A DNA stretch of 64,000 nucleotides, from positions 46,147,771 to 46,211,770 of the forward strand of contig NC_132881.1 in assembly GCF_030463535.1 (NCBI RefSeq), written 5' to 3'. The notes below the pieces were generated by a model. The model was not told where the DNA came from. It ran no database searches and worked only from the letters and a program-made list of their open reading frames with translations. The translations under genes were made by a program, and so were the position numbers. Positions 44,615 to 58,479 of the stretch are shown here, one piece after another. The stretch is from Salminus brasiliensis. Its lineage: Eukaryota; Chordata; Actinopteri; Characiformes; Bryconidae. Position 1 is the first letter of the stretch. The number at the start of each line of letters is the position of its first letter.

Positions 44615-44935
44615 ATAGGGCTGGACAATATGACCATATTTATTGTTATTATGATACTATGTAAAGTATAGCACAATATGCTCTTCTTAGCATATACAAA
44701 ATGAACAATATCAACAATACTTTTATAATATGTTTCTAATTACAAAGAGAGCAGAAGCATTTCTGGGTAATTTGATTTAGTGCAGAACTGTGTGTGATGT
44801 GCAGAACGTTTTTATCTGCTGGTTCCTTTTCGTCTATAAACTTATCAGACGTCAGAACAAAACTAAATATTGTGACATATCATGAAAATGCAGTGAATAT
44901 CTATTTATGCCATATCACCCACCCCTACTGCACAA
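44615..44935. mobile_element. MITE with AGGGCTGGACAATATGACC ends, copy 1
   Basis: Left GGGCTGGACAATATGACCAT and right ATATCACCCACCCCTACT are imperfect inverted ends; a second copy lies at 46793-47521. Confidence 0.6.
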
Positions 44936-45284
44936 TCCTGTGTGTGTTATTACATGGTTTTGATGCCTTGTTCTAAAATGTGGAAAATAAAAATAACCCT
45001 TCCAGGTGTGTCTAAACATTGGTCTTTAGATATACACACACACAAACATCAAGAGACATGTTTATTGATTTATATGGAAACAAATGAGTGGCTGAACAGA
45101 GTAATATTTATTTTCCATGCTAAATCCCATAGTTTGTATTGATAGAGAGAGATAGAGAGAGAGAGGGGGAGAGATAGTGGCCTCTTTCAGTCAGCCACTG
45201 AGAGCTGATAGATTGTCACAGGCCTGGAATCTTAAAACACTGCTTATCTTTTGCTTTGGGGTATGGTGTTTGTGTGTGTGTGTG

Positions 45285-45430
45285 TCAGGGCTTAATGATG
45301 GTAAATCAGGTGAGCTGCTGCTGCTGCTGCTGCTGATGGAGTTGAACACATCCTCCATGCTGTGCTGGCTGGACTGGGGTCTGGCGTCCAGGAGAAACCT
45401 GGAGGAACCGAGCTCTGTTCTTCAGACTAG
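45285..45430. repeat. Interspersed repeat, copy 2 (GGGCTTAATGATGGTAAATC family)
   Basis: Closely matches 6978-7135, with a (CTG)n expansion. Confidence 0.65.
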
Positions 45431-46316
45431 CTCACCGACAAGATCTCACTACTTTCTTTCTTCAGAATGAGAAGCTCTTGTTTCTCCTTTTTACTGGATT
45501 CATCAGTTCTGATGAGATCTGGAGCTTCTACTGTAAAATCTCTCTCACTGCTGAGAGACAGGACTTTAAATAGTGTGATCATGGGACAATAACCTCTACA
45601 CAGTGCTGTATATTTATGACACCCCACCCCAATAAGTGAATGCATATACTCAGAACTATATATACAATTATATATGCAATTATGTATGTTTCGGGGAGCC
45701 GAAAGTCTTATTACACACTCCTATTACCAAAGAATAGGCCCACCAGTTTGTACAGACGTCCCTGTAGTTACTGAGTAATACGCCTTACTGTGTGATAAGC
45801 CTTGGAGTGTTGAGGGGTTAATCGTTTTATCCAATGGATGAGCAAAATCACACTTGCTTTCATAATAAATAAAATGTATTGTTTTAGTGAGAGTTATCTT
45901 CACTGAACTCTTCCCCTCATGGAAAACCACAAGCTTCTACTTAATACTGGTGCTTTCAGAACACAGTGGAAACAATGATGCCGTTTACGCTTCCTTTGTT
46001 CCTTCCAAACTGATGCACTTGTGATTATAATATAAAATCTGGAAATTTGGTGATCCCAGTGTCTATTTAGGCTTCATAATAATTACCATTTGTCCTGCTG
46101 TTGTTATGTCCACTCTCTGGTCATTTGCCGACTGTTTTGGTGCCACTAAAAGCCCCAAAGCTGCGCATGTCCCAAGTCAACCTCAGCAGTGTACGGCTTA
46201 CAATAACAAGTCCCTAAAACCGTTCCCGTTTGTTAAACACTGATAAAGCTGTGCTGTCGGCCTGCATGACTGAGGCTCCACGTGGTCCAGTGTGGTGCTG
46301 ATACTGGAGCGAACGT

Positions 46317-46353
46317 CCAACCTGCGTCCAACCTGCGTCCAACCTGCGTCCAA
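46317..46353. repeat. Short tandem repeat, 12-bp unit GTCCAACCTGCG
   Basis: Three full units and a diverged fourth. Confidence 0.8.
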
Positions 46354-46792
46354 CCGGCCACCCTCATCAACATCTAATCAAGGTGCAGCCTTTTTCTCCT
46401 GAACATGATCAAAACCACTGTGGGGAAAGCAATGAAAGCAGCGGGGTGTGGTGGACCTCAATAGCCGCCTACAGCCAGGCCACCCGTGAGAGGCCCTAAC
46501 ACTGGCAGACCCGGACCCTTTTGTGTAGCCAATAAACATGAAATCAACCTGACACCCTCTCCTTAAATCAGCAAGCGCCTGAAAAAGAGAGAAAGAATGA
46601 GACAGAGAGAGAGATACAAATAAAACATTAGAGTTGAGTTTATTCTGTGTTTGTGCTTAATAATCATTAGACGACTAAATACTTAAGTACTTTTCAATAA
46701 ATATCTGTTTCAGTTAATGCTGTGTTATGAGTGACACCCCCAATTACAGTATTTACATTAAAATAGTCATTGAATGCAATAGAAGTTGAAAC

Positions 46793-47521
46793 AGGTGGGC
46801 AATATGACAGTCTTGCATTGTTATCATGATAAATTCTTATTGTGATAAATATTATGATTTTATGAGCGAACAATGCTGAATAAGTTTCCAGTCGTTGTTC
46901 ACTGTGTTTTTGACAGCAGTTTGTAAAATTTGCCACAACTGGTGCATTTTATCTGTGTGTCAAAATATAGGGATGCACTGTATGTCATACAAACCTTGTC
47001 TGGTGATTTGTCCGTGAATATTCCTTTGTCTCCAGCCTTACTTTTACTTCTTGGTGATTCTACTTTAATGCTTACTGTACAACAGAAGATCATGCAGTCA
47101 TGATGGCAGCTCTGACTGCGGCCAAGAAATCAGTCTTGAAAGGATGGTTTGAACCTAACCTTTCTTTATCTCAGTTATGGTGTAGATATTTTCTGGACAT
47201 TCTTATTTTAGAACGGGCAACTGCCAGATTCCACAATGCCAAGGCAGCAACGATTAGCTTTTGGACTGAGGCCATTAATTAGGTTCAGACTTTGTAATCA
47301 TAGTTGCTTTTGTAGAATTTGTATTAATGTATGATGTATGTGTACGTATGTTTGTACATGTATGTATGTGGATGCCCCCACCCCATCCTTTATGTGGTGT
47401 TGATATGCATGAGTGTTGTTTGAGTATTTGCTATCAAAATATCAAAATAAAAAAAAGTTATTAACAAAAACAAAATTTTTGGATCATGATACAGTGCATT
47501 TGCTATATCGCCCACCCCTAA
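46793..47521. mobile_element. MITE copy 2, interrupted by an L1 fragment
   Basis: Left GTGGGCAATATGACAGTCTT and right ATATCGCCCACCCCTAAC match the ends of 44615-44935; the interior is split by the L1 piece at about 47090-47465. Confidence 0.55.
47100..47465 (+). pseudogene. 5'-truncated L1-like retrotransposon, C-terminus of the reverse transcriptase ORF
   Basis: The frame 47100-47282 reads AALTAAKKSVLKGWFEPNLS then LILERATARFHNAKAATISF and W, like the end of fish L1 ORF2. A 3' UTR-like stretch with TGTATGTGTACGTATG and an A-rich tail near 47445 follows. Dead fragment; no reverse-transcriptase core is present. Confidence 0.6.
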
Positions 47522-47999
47522 CTATTGGATAATTATATTATATATATATATATTGACTTTCCTTGTCTCATGACACACAACACTAAACACTGAATGCTGA
47601 ATGAGTTGATAGCATAGATTTGTATTGCTACTTTTATTGAGGTCTCTATACATTGTGTGGCAGGTGCAAGTAATACACACACACATATATATAACTGGTA
47701 CCTGCCAAACAATTTATAGAGACCTCAATAAAAGTATCCAATAGTAAATAGTAAATTAGTTATAGTTCTAATAGTAAAGTAGACATAGAAGATGGACAGA
47801 TATATCTGAAACAAGTAAAAATAAAATAACCAAATCACCTTCCCTTTACCTACATTCATTTGATCAGATACACCTATCACATAGATGCAGTTTGTAGGTT
47901 TGTATGTTTGTACTCCATCTATTGCTACTCCCCTAAAAAGGGGATTCTTCATAATTTCTATATAAAGCTACACATCACACAAAACCCTTTTTCTAAATC

Positions 48000-48200
48000 C
48001 TTAATAAGGTAACTTTCAGTGGAGTTCAATGTAAACACATTTTATTTTATGTGATTGTATGTGATGTCATTTTGAAATATTTCTATTGTTTCATTTTTCA
48101 TGAAAGTCTGACACAATGTAAAGAACATCTTCCAGATTTACATTATGTTAAAAAAGTAAAACGCTGCAAAAATGGAGATACAAGGTTTTTGCATGACAAT
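48000..48200 (-). repeat. Dispersed short repeat family R1, reverse copy 4
   Basis: AACTTTCAGTGGAGTTCAAT, CATGAAAGTCTGACACAATG and AATGGAGATACAAGGTTTTT carry the family blocks. Confidence 0.5.
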
Positions 48201-48299
48201 AGAAACACAAGCACTAAAAGAATCACATCACTGTGTAAATGGATTAGTTTTTTTCTCTATGATTGCAAAACTGGTTCTAAATAGCATCAAAGGGTTCTA

Positions 48300-50860
48300 C
48301 TACTATTACAAACCAAAGAACCCTAGCACATAGAACCCTCTGTAGGGTAGCCTGTAGTAGATGACCTGGCAAATGCAGACAGAACCTAGAAAACTGTGGC
48401 TGTTTTTAAATTGAAGAAGCTGATTGAGTTTCAGTGTTCAGCTCCAGGATTATCTACACGGGGTTTGTTTGGGGGAGCTTGTCTCGTTCTCCGTCAGATC
48501 ACGTAACATGGCTTTAAGCCCTCGGTCCGACAGGGCTGAAATGGGATAACTCTGTGTAACACCTGAGGTCTTACAGTAAACTCCAACACTCTCAGGGCTG
48601 TGTGTGATCCACTGCAGCATTTTATTGGCTAACCCTGTAGCCTGGATGTTTTGAAATTTGGTTGAGGGAGAAAATTTAACCTCCCAACACAAACAGCTCG
48701 TCCTGTGCCGTCCTGGTCTGGACGAGAATGTGCAGCATGTGTGTGTTCAACTGCATCACAGCTGTCCTAGTGAAAACCTCAAAGATGTGGCCCAAGCCTG
48801 GTGTGGCTGGGATTTGGAGAAAGCATAATTCCTTGCATCGTCGGAATGAGCCGATTCATTGCGCTGATGTTTGATTTCTGAGTGCCAGGGTAATACATCC
48901 TCTCTCAAAACACAATACCCTCCTTATTCCGAATTAATCAGCGTGATGGTGTATTGATTAAGCTGCCTTAAATAAACCAGCTGGACCTGCCATTAATCAT
49001 CCCGGGCAGTCATGTCTGTCGCTGAATATCCGATGTGTTTGATTTGGAAAGACGTGGGTTTCTCTCATGGAAGCAGGGCAGAGCTCTGACCATGACAGGG
49101 CACACAGATTGGAAACATATTCAACATGGCTGATGGTGGGGAGGGGTCGGGATGCATAAGTAGAGAAATTCTTCATGGAATTCATGGGGGAAAGAAAAAA
49201 AAAAGAGCAAGAGAGTGTGATGGTAGCCTATAGCAAGGGAGAGCAGATAGCTGTCATCGCTGTGGTTTAACACAGTCAGCCACAGACTGCTCCAGAAACT
49301 CTCCATTACTGCGTGTGATGGATGGCTTAGGAACCAGGCCCGAGAGGCCCCTGAGTGGTGGACAGACCTGAGCTGCCCATTGTATCACCGTTTCCATGGA
49401 CACCCTCTGACAAACTTCTCATTAATGATACCTGAGGTTGCATAGCATCGCTTTTGCTCAGTGTATTGCAAAAAACAATGCAAGACCTGAGCCAATCCAC
49501 TAGAACCCAAGTATAGGTCTCTTACAATGAAGGTCACATCCTGTATTTTTTTTATTTTTTTTTTTTTACTAGTCGGCTCTCCAATACCTCACTGTATCTG
49601 TGACAAGCATGCACTGGATGTTTTGCATTATACTGCATGCCATATGAGGTTATTTTTACCGGCCAGTGCCACAAATGCAAGGGCTGTGGTGTGTGCACAA
49701 GAACAGATGTTTTCATGAGAGCAGAAGTAACTGGCCATATGTTTAATACAGGCTCTGAGAGAGAGAGAGAGAGATGGGAATTGTGGGCAGACGTATTCAG
49801 GAATGTTCGATTTATATCTCTCATCTCCTTGTGTGTAAATATTTCATGAATGCCTTTACAACTCAAAATAGACACCATGACGTCTAGCAATGGGCATGGT
49901 GCGATAGCCTCATTTTAGTCCAGCTATCAAGAACTTAAGCAAGGCAGATAAGACAGAAGAACATAAGAAAACAGAATACTTTACCACTGTGGGTCACGAG
50001 GGGACACTAATATGTGACTCTGGACCACTAGTATCACAGTAAACTCCAAATCTGCGGCCTTAAAGTAACGTTATTCAGTTTTGGGTTGCTTTGTTTACAA
50101 AAGCGGCAGAAATGCTCTCCAGTGTGTGATAATCCCTTTCTGGCTTTGATTTGTTATTAAGGAATCTCCTTGTTATACCACTACAGAGCTGCACATCACT
50201 GCACATCAGGCATGCTCATGCTTTTGTTATTTAGTAGTCTGATCTTACTTGGGAGAGGAACTTGGCATGGAGCACTAACAGACCATTGGCCATCTGACTT
50301 GTGGTCTATATGGACAGAAGAACCCCCCCCACCACCACCCTTGGGCAATAATGTAGGTGTGTTATGACTGGTGTCTCCTCTCTCTCTTCTAGGGGTACAG
50401 CAGCATCCCAGAATAACCCATCCGTGTAATATCTGTGCAGTATTTTATCTGCGCGCGCCAGCAGGTAAATAGAGTTGGGCTTGTTTAATGGCCTGTGGAT
50501 TGATCGTGTTTTCACAAATGAATGTAATAATAATATAAATAAATATTATTATAAAAATATTAATATATATGAACACCCATGTTTGAAATAAATTTGTTGA
50601 AGGATCAATAAGTGGAAATAATTTTATACATCCTCTATAGGAACAAACGTTTGTGCCATTTGTTGTTACATTTTTCTGACACAATTTCTATTAATTTGGT
50701 GAATATTATTAAACATAAAACGTGCTGTATTATTGGCAAAATACACATTTTATGTTTCATGTATAATTATACATAATACACACAATTATAAACACTTAAT
50801 TTTAACCATTTATTGCGATCGTAGTAAATAAAGCAAGTAAAATAAACGCCAAATCAAAAG
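48300..50860. other. scrg1-hand2 interval, no gene supported
   Basis: Moderately GC, apparently low in recognisable repeats apart from a T run at 49546-49567 and a short GA run at 49760. No conserved exon was recognised. Confidence 0.4.
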
Positions 50861-50864
50861 TCCC

Positions 50865-51010
50865 TTCTTTCAATGGGAGTCTCATTTTTTCAAAACCTTT
50901 TTGGAGCATTTCTTTTGATCCATTCATCATGACATTCTGACACAAAGTACAGAACTGACAAATTCACATGGCAAAAAGTGAAAAAGGACATTGATTAAAA
51001 GGGTTTGCCT
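50865..51010 (-). repeat. Dispersed short repeat family R1, reverse copy 5
   Basis: TTTGGAGCATTTCTTTTGAT, CCATTCATCATGACATTCTG matches the family core in reverse. Confidence 0.6.
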
Positions 51011-52136
51011 GACAGCGACGAAATACAGATTATAAACAAATTTAGGAGATTTGAAAGAAAAAATATATTAATGTGCCATTACTTTGCTTAATCTCTATTT
51101 GATGTTTATTTGACGTGTTAAATTTAGTAAAGGAAAAATAAGAATGCTTTAGAGTGTGCAGAAGTTTGTCTCCGTAGAATATGTGAAATTATTTACACTT
51201 ATAAATCAACAACACGCGCTATTTAACGGAGGCGCGTAATGTAAATATTGTATAAGCTGTGTATAATAAGTGTATATATAAGAGTATATGTAGAGAATAT
51301 GGTTAAAATCGTGTTGTACAAATCCTAGCGTTTTGCGTAGCATTTTGACTTTACTGACATGCAAACACAAATTGCACAACACTCGATTATTGTTATGTTT
51401 TCTTTATATTAGAATGTAGATACCTCCACAATTTAATGCAGACCAATATTCACTTTTTAAATATGTATTTTATTTCCCCTAACATATGCAGAAAGTGTAA
51501 ATACAGCGAGTAATGGAAAGCCTCCATGTAAACTAAATAACTATACTAAGTGCAGAATTATAGTGTGTATTAAAATGTTATTAGAAACAGGTATATCGTG
51601 ACTTTACTTAAGATATACTTTGCTACGATCCATTCGATCCTACAGTTCAACAGTTTTCTTCAACCATGAAGAATCGCGACGGGTCAATTAGTTCGGACTG
51701 ACCCCTTCAACTACTTTAACTGAAGATCTGCACTTAAACTAATGGGAATGTTCTTTACTCTGCTAAGTAAAGGTTGGTGTGTTTAATGGTTGGATATCTG
51801 TGAAGTATATTCTTCATGAACACACTCTGACCTACTGAAGCTCCACACCCTAAAGAAATGACGGAATAAATATTAAAGGCAATGATGATGTATAGGACAT
51901 TAATTAAGCAAGTCTAAGTAATTGAGACGGTAAACGAAAGAGTATAAATGGGAACAAAATAGTGTGAAAGTAGTTTGAGTCAGTCAACTATATTATAAAC
52001 GCACTTTAATGTAAGGTGTCATATGATACTGATTAATAGAAATACATCGCAATGCTGAGCCCATTTTCAACGATTTGGGCTCCAGCTCAGGTAATGGAGT
52101 TCAAGGACAACGCGCGTGCACGGTCGCGCGCACACA

Positions 52137-52174
<38 letters not shown>

Positions 52175-55100
52175 ACTCAGATGCTCTTCGTCCTTAACCT
52201 TGTATAATTTGCCTGTTTAATAGGGCAAATTTTCATAAGGCCACTGCAAATTTCACCAAGCGCACAATGTGAAGGTATTCAGCGAAGGGAACCAGACTTT
52301 CTACTGGACTAATACTAGTATATCTATTTACTAACTACTATGTAATTGTTTAAGATAGTGTTAGTAGATGCTCTATGTTATGGATTTAGCTTTTCAAATA
52401 ACTTTAAACACACATTTTAACATGTTACAGGTCTAAGAAATCGTAAGCTGATGTAAACATTCTTCACACATCTCTATTACAAACGTGGTTCTTCTATGGC
52501 ATCGCTCAAGCATCCAACATAGGAATGTAATTGCGTTTTTATTTAGTATTTTATTTAGTATTTAGTCTGATCTTATTGGGCAGACGAGGTTGGCATTGAG
52601 TAAAGTCTACAATCTAGCAACAGTTCTATGTAATAAAAACAATAACAGTAATACAAATCTCAAGCTGCATCATCGTTTACCTAATACCTGTTTACCAAAC
52701 CCCGACTGTGATTTACCTTAGCCTAAAATATTTGATATGATTAATCATACATTTGTTTTTATTTGTTGTGGCGATATTGGGGTGTTTTCTTATTTTAAAT
52801 GAGTGCACGCGCGTACTCAGACCACAGAGGTGTTCTTCTGGTGTGTGTGTGTGTGTGTAGGGTGGATTTATGCTCTCGTTTAAAGGTTTTTAACTGAGCA
52901 GGTCGCCCCCTGCTCTCTGGAATGAATGGGGTGTTGGGGGTCCGAACTCTACTTGGGGGGTCTGACCTGCTTCTCTGTTTCAGAGGCTGGTAGAAATGCA
53001 GCAAAACAGGTCTTAACGATTTAGTATGACTTCGTATCGCATTTTACAGCCTCTGTGACTGCAACCTCTAAGAAGCTGTGTAAAGATAAAAACTGTGTAC
53101 AAAATATAGCGTAATAATTCTGCGTTATTATTACCGCTAAATGTATTAATACTGCATTCTAATTTTTTTTGGACCGATGCCATAAAAACTCTATTCAATG
53201 AATAATCATTTTTAAAAACAGTTGTTTAAATGAGCTATGCTTACAGTTAAAAAAAAAAACTCCAAAGATCCAAGCAAAGAAGCATTTAATAACCTTTATT
53301 TTTAAAGCTTGTATGCTGACTCTACCGGAATCGCGCTATTGCATATAACAACAACAACAACAATAACAACAACAACAACAACACTCGCGTATTTCAGACT
53401 AAATCCAGTATAGTGTAGTAGTGTGTAGACGTGCGTCATTGGAGGTGGGCTAAAATAAATGGTCCTGAGGGTTAAAATATTTTTAAAAAATCTGTCATTT
53501 TATTTTTGCCTTTAAAATGTTGTTTATTAACACTCCCGTAGTCCCAACACACCCCAACTATGCTGATCCTAACTAGGAGTGAAAGCAGGCCTGATAACAA
53601 AGGAAACGTCCTGAAAGCAGTTTTAAAGTGAGCTTCAAATCATACTCCACTACTCAGACTACCAAGCCCCGACCCCCAGCCCTGCTGCATGATTGAGCTA
53701 CTTACCGTGGTGGCGGCTCCTCTCCGCTGCGCCAGGGAGCACAAGTGCCTGCAGAGGCTTCGGGAGGACGGTTTGGATTGAGAGAGGGAGGTTTTCTCTT
53801 TTCTCTTTTCTTTTTTTTCTTTTTTTCTGTGAGAAACCCAATCTCTCATACAGTAGCGGCTTCCATCTGGGAACTGTCACAGCTGACAGCACCAACGGGG
53901 CACAAGGCCTGATCTTCGGATAGACAAAAAATTGTGTGGTGGTGTATGCAGGGTTGCCTCATTTTAGTGTAATATCGAAGCCAAACGCACAGGACAAGCT
54001 ATGAGGTTATATCAGCAATCTTACGCCAACGGGACAAAAATACCGAGATAACAAGCCACTTGAGGGCAGCAATGGAAGTAGTCGGGCTAAAAATAGCTTC
54101 ACTCTTACGTCACTAAAATGAGTTTCAAGTCAAGTTTAGTCGAGGGTGCTCTTGTCTGTTTCTTCAGTGTATCCTTGATAAACTGGTGCCTGTTTTGAGT
54201 TACTGCAACAAAACACAACATTTTCCTTTACATTCTGTTTTTACATTTCCATTTTACTTAATCTGAGCAATTTTAGACAATTAATCTGAGCTTGGCTTAA
54301 GCTGAGCTTCATTTAAGCTTGGTGCAGCTTTAAATCTAAGGTACAGGGGCTACGTTTAAACCGAACAACCTCCCCACATTAAAGCAGCACTATCCCAGAA
54401 TCTAGATGTTTTGCTCCTTGGCTCCCCCTTCAGTTGGAAAGTGCAATTCATTTTGACTCACGCTGAAGCGGCAAGCTTTTCACAGGTTTGTCACCTTGTC
54501 AAATCATGCTACCATGGTGTATATTTCTGGTACAGCTTATTAAATAAAACGAGTATTGGAGTATAGCTCAAATCACTGTATTAGAGTAAATATAAGGTCA
54601 CTGAGGTGTTAAAAAATAATTTTGAATTTTTGATTATCCATGTACACCCAAACAAGTAATGACAGTAAGCTAAAAACACAGTGGATGAGTAGCACAATTA
54701 AAAGTAAATTATGCATGTGGACCAATATGTAGAGTAATATTACAGGATTTTGCAAACATATTTTTAAGGATACCAGCATTAAGTAGAGGTAAGCCAGAGA
54801 TCTAGTGCAACGCCACCAAAGTTTCATAGTGCAGTCGCGTTCCGGCCGGGAATGGCAGAGATACTCCAAATGTGTTTGTTTGTGGACCTTCTTTTGACGG
54901 TCCAGACTGTTTACTGTATATAACGCAGAACCACAGCACATACATACCTACCTACCTATCTACATGTATAATACCTGTCAAGTATCTTTCTTTGTACTGA
55001 AAGTTTTTTTTTTAAATAAATTTACATTAGCCACACAGCTTGTAAACCAGACGTAAATAATCTGATAAAATAAAGTATATATAAATAACTGGTTTTAAAC

Positions 55101-55330
55101 AGTCAGGTAAGACGTTGGACTGGTGGCTTTTAGTACACAGGTATATTGCTAAACTGTTGTGTCAGTAAAAGTATGTGTCATAACAGCAACAAGTAACAGT
55201 ATTATAAATAATAAAGTTAGAATAACAAGCAGTTAAAATAGCCTCCTGTTAATAATAATTAGAAATAAGCTGAAACATATTATCACTCCAGGCTATATAC
55301 TTTTCTTGTGTTTTAATTCAATGTTCACGT
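51010..55330. other. Largely unique AT-rich sequence downstream of hand2
   Basis: Few recognisable transposons. Holds (CA)n at 52141-52172, (TG)n near 52840-52859, (AAC)n at 53348-53383 and a GC-richer island at 53640-53780 with a minus-strand splice-donor motif. A candidate place for regulatory DNA, but no specific element can be proven. Confidence 0.4.
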
Positions 55331-55335
55331 TTTAC

Positions 55336-55485
55336 TCTGTATAAAGGGTTTGTATCTGTAATCTGTATAAAGGGTTTGTATCTGTAATCTGTATAAAGAG
55401 TTTGTATCTGTAATCTGTATAAAGGGTTTGTATCTGTAATCTGTATAAAGGGTTTGTATCTGTAATCTGTACAAAGGGTTTTGGC
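55336..55485. repeat. Tandem repeat, 26-bp unit, about 5.5 copies
   Basis: Unit AAAGGGTTTGTATCTGTAAT plus CTGTAT, almost unchanged between copies, so recently amplified. Confidence 0.9.
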
Positions 55486-56242
55486 GTACTGCTATTTGGT
55501 TTATATTAGTAAATATGAAAGACGATGAATAGGCAGTGCTAGTTGATGTGTTGCAGGACACAGTGTATCAGATATTAACTCAATGACTAATATCTGCACT
55601 TACAAGAACTTGCGTTTTTTTTAATGGCAGTTAAAAGAGTTTCTTATTTAGCCCCTACAGACCGAGCGACCACCTTTCCTATAGCTCAGTGAAACACGCT
55701 GTAAAGACACGAAGTCCTGGTTCTGGTATTAAGATTGACACTCTTACTAAGTATTTGTTTATTGGTTTGAAATTATGAGATGAATGAGATGTCGGGCTAA
55801 CAGCCGCATAGTAATACCCACTGAGCGTTATCAGCCTAATGGCTCGCTGATAACTGCGATATGAATTTTAGGCGCAGTAAACTGACCCGCAGATTTACAC
55901 TACAACAATGATGTAGGAGAAACCACGGGACATCACATCCACGTGCAATGAAAGCACAAATGTTCACATTTTCACATTAAAACATTTTTGGGCCACGCTG
56001 GTAATGTACCGCTTGGAGTACTACGGCTCTTATTAGTATGTGTTGACTACTCCAACTAATAATTAAAAATGACAATTATAATAAGAGCTAGGCTACACTG
56101 CTGAAACCTCGCATGTCAGATAAGACCTGCATCAGCTTATATGCCTAATATGCCTCTATTTGTCTATGTGTGGCTCCTAAAACCTAAGCACATCGAGGTC
56201 AACGGGGTTCACACAACTACTGGTGAATAGCTTTTACTTTAT

Positions 56243-56264
56243 AATAATAATAATAATTATAATA

Positions 56265-56302
<38 letters not shown>
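56243..56302. repeat. (TAA)/(TTA) trinucleotide microsatellite
   Basis: TAATAATAA switching to ATTATTATT, a self-complementary stretch. Confidence 0.9.
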
Positions 56303-57080
56303 TACTACTGCTACTATGGTCAAATATGATAATATGGTCAAAATAGGAAAGACGTGTCATGAGTAATGAGATGCCGATGATGACATTCACTTTTATTCTG
56401 CTTTTTAAAAAATAGTTAACCTTAATAACTATAATATATATATTTTATGATTAACTTTACATGTATAGATACTAATAAACCCCCATAAGAATCTATTCAG
56501 AAAACTTAATTACAGAATAAGAGTTTAAACTTTGTTAATATAAAAGTTTAAATTGGAAAAATAATGAAACTATATAAAATATAGTATATAAATATATAAT
56601 ATAATACCACTATTATTAATAATATTATTAATACTACTACTTCTACTACTATTACTAATAATAACAATTTCACCGCAGTTGTATTGTAATAGATAAAAAG
56701 AATAAAGAATCAGAAAAGTAGTTAAGGTGTTGTGAACTAGATAGAAGAACAAAGGCTTGATTCCTTGTTCCAGTTCAAGCAGAGATAAAAAGCCGGATTT
56801 ACCCGAATAAAGCGCCGATTAGCGAAACCAGATACTGGATGATAACTGTAATTCATATTGCGCTGGCACGAGGAGATGTTTGTAAACGGTTATACGAATA
56901 CACTGACAAACATAGATGCAGTACTACTTGTTCTAATATTGTTCATTTTCATATTCATACTCATTCTCGACCTCAATTTTACACGCTGCAGGAGGTCCGC
57001 TCCAGTCCTGATCCAGCCGAACCTACTTTTCACTACTGAGTTTAGCCATAATAAGACATTCAGGACAGAGAAACTATAGA

Positions 57081-57112
57081 CCCTTATAGACCCTTATAGA
57101 CCCTTATAGAAC
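57081..57112. repeat. Short tandem repeat, 11-bp unit ACCCTTATAG
   Basis: Three consecutive copies of GACCCTTATA plus a diverged fourth. Confidence 0.75.
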
Positions 57113-58479
57113 CAATCAGTTCAAACATATACCCTCTTGAAAATAAAGGAGCTTCAAATGGTTATTTGGGTGATGCTGTAGAAGATCTGCTTTTGTCAAA
57201 CATGTGTATTAGTGAACCTTTAGAGGTTGAACAGAGTTTGTGTAAAGGTTGGATCTAAAGGTTCTCCACACTCTCATTTACAGGATTAATTCTTTATGGA
57301 ACAAACACTGTTGTTCTGTGGTATCTCTCAAAGACCCCGCTGTAGCACCTTTATTTTTAAGACTGTATAGTTTCTTTCAGATCATAACTCAGGTGAGAGA
57401 GGTCTCCTAAAGCTCGTAGCTGGTTTCTATGGTGTACGCTTGCTTGCAGTAAGATGACGTTCAATTTATGCGCAGGATGGCCCCCTACCGTCTGATGTGA
57501 CGTCAGCGTGTCTGCTAAACTCCTCTGCAGACTGAAGAAGAAAAAAAAAAATCCAAAAGTGGAGGAGGGACTTATGAACTAATCGTTTACAGATGTCTGT
57601 AATACCAGGAAAGAGATCTTATTTGGTCCACATGCTTTAAAATCTATCACGACTCAGTAAGTGCGAGAGAGCTTTAGCATGGAGTTTAACACAATTGCAC
57701 AGAAAAGACAGCCAAGACTGCTCAGGCTGGTTACAGGCTGGTAAATCATGCATTATGTAATTGAGACAAATAACACGGGATATTTCGTGGATTCGTTATT
57801 TAACAACGGAAAATTACGGTTAACGTTCAGTGCACCTTTAAGCTTCTTTTTGTACCTCTTTAAACTCACCACTGTGGTTTATAAGACCATAACATTGGTT
57901 TGTTCTGCTGCCACAACTCCAGTTTCAGTGAACTTACAAGTTTACCCAGTTGCTGACCTATTTAAGGCTAAAGTTTTTGATAGTAGAAATAGTTGTAATA
58001 GATAGACAAGAGCAGTCTGCTGTGGGAATGAAGTGGCCTGTACACCCCAGCTCTAAGCCCCAGTTTTCCCCTAAAGAAACACTGCCGGGTTAAGATCATC
58101 TTACTCAGAGAGAGTGTTCAGTCGGTGTGATCTTATGGCCACAGTTCATATAGGAAACTCACTCCTCACTATTTGTTTATGTGGGGACGTTGCCCAAGCA
58201 GGAGAGTCAAAATACTCATCTGCTCTACTTAGGGCCTATTTTAGAGCAGCCTAACCCCCCTCCAGTTCAAGAATTGGAACTCCAGTGACTGGAGTAATAG
58301 TCTCCTTCCTTAAAACAATAGAAGAGAAGAACCAAAGTAGTGCAGAAATTAAAAAAATAACTTCAGTGGAACATCATCCAGCCTCTGCTTTTGATGCTCA
58401 CTTAATAACATCATAACATATGTAGAGTAAACAAATGTCTAGAGCTCTTACTTTCATTCATACATATACATTCCTAAAA

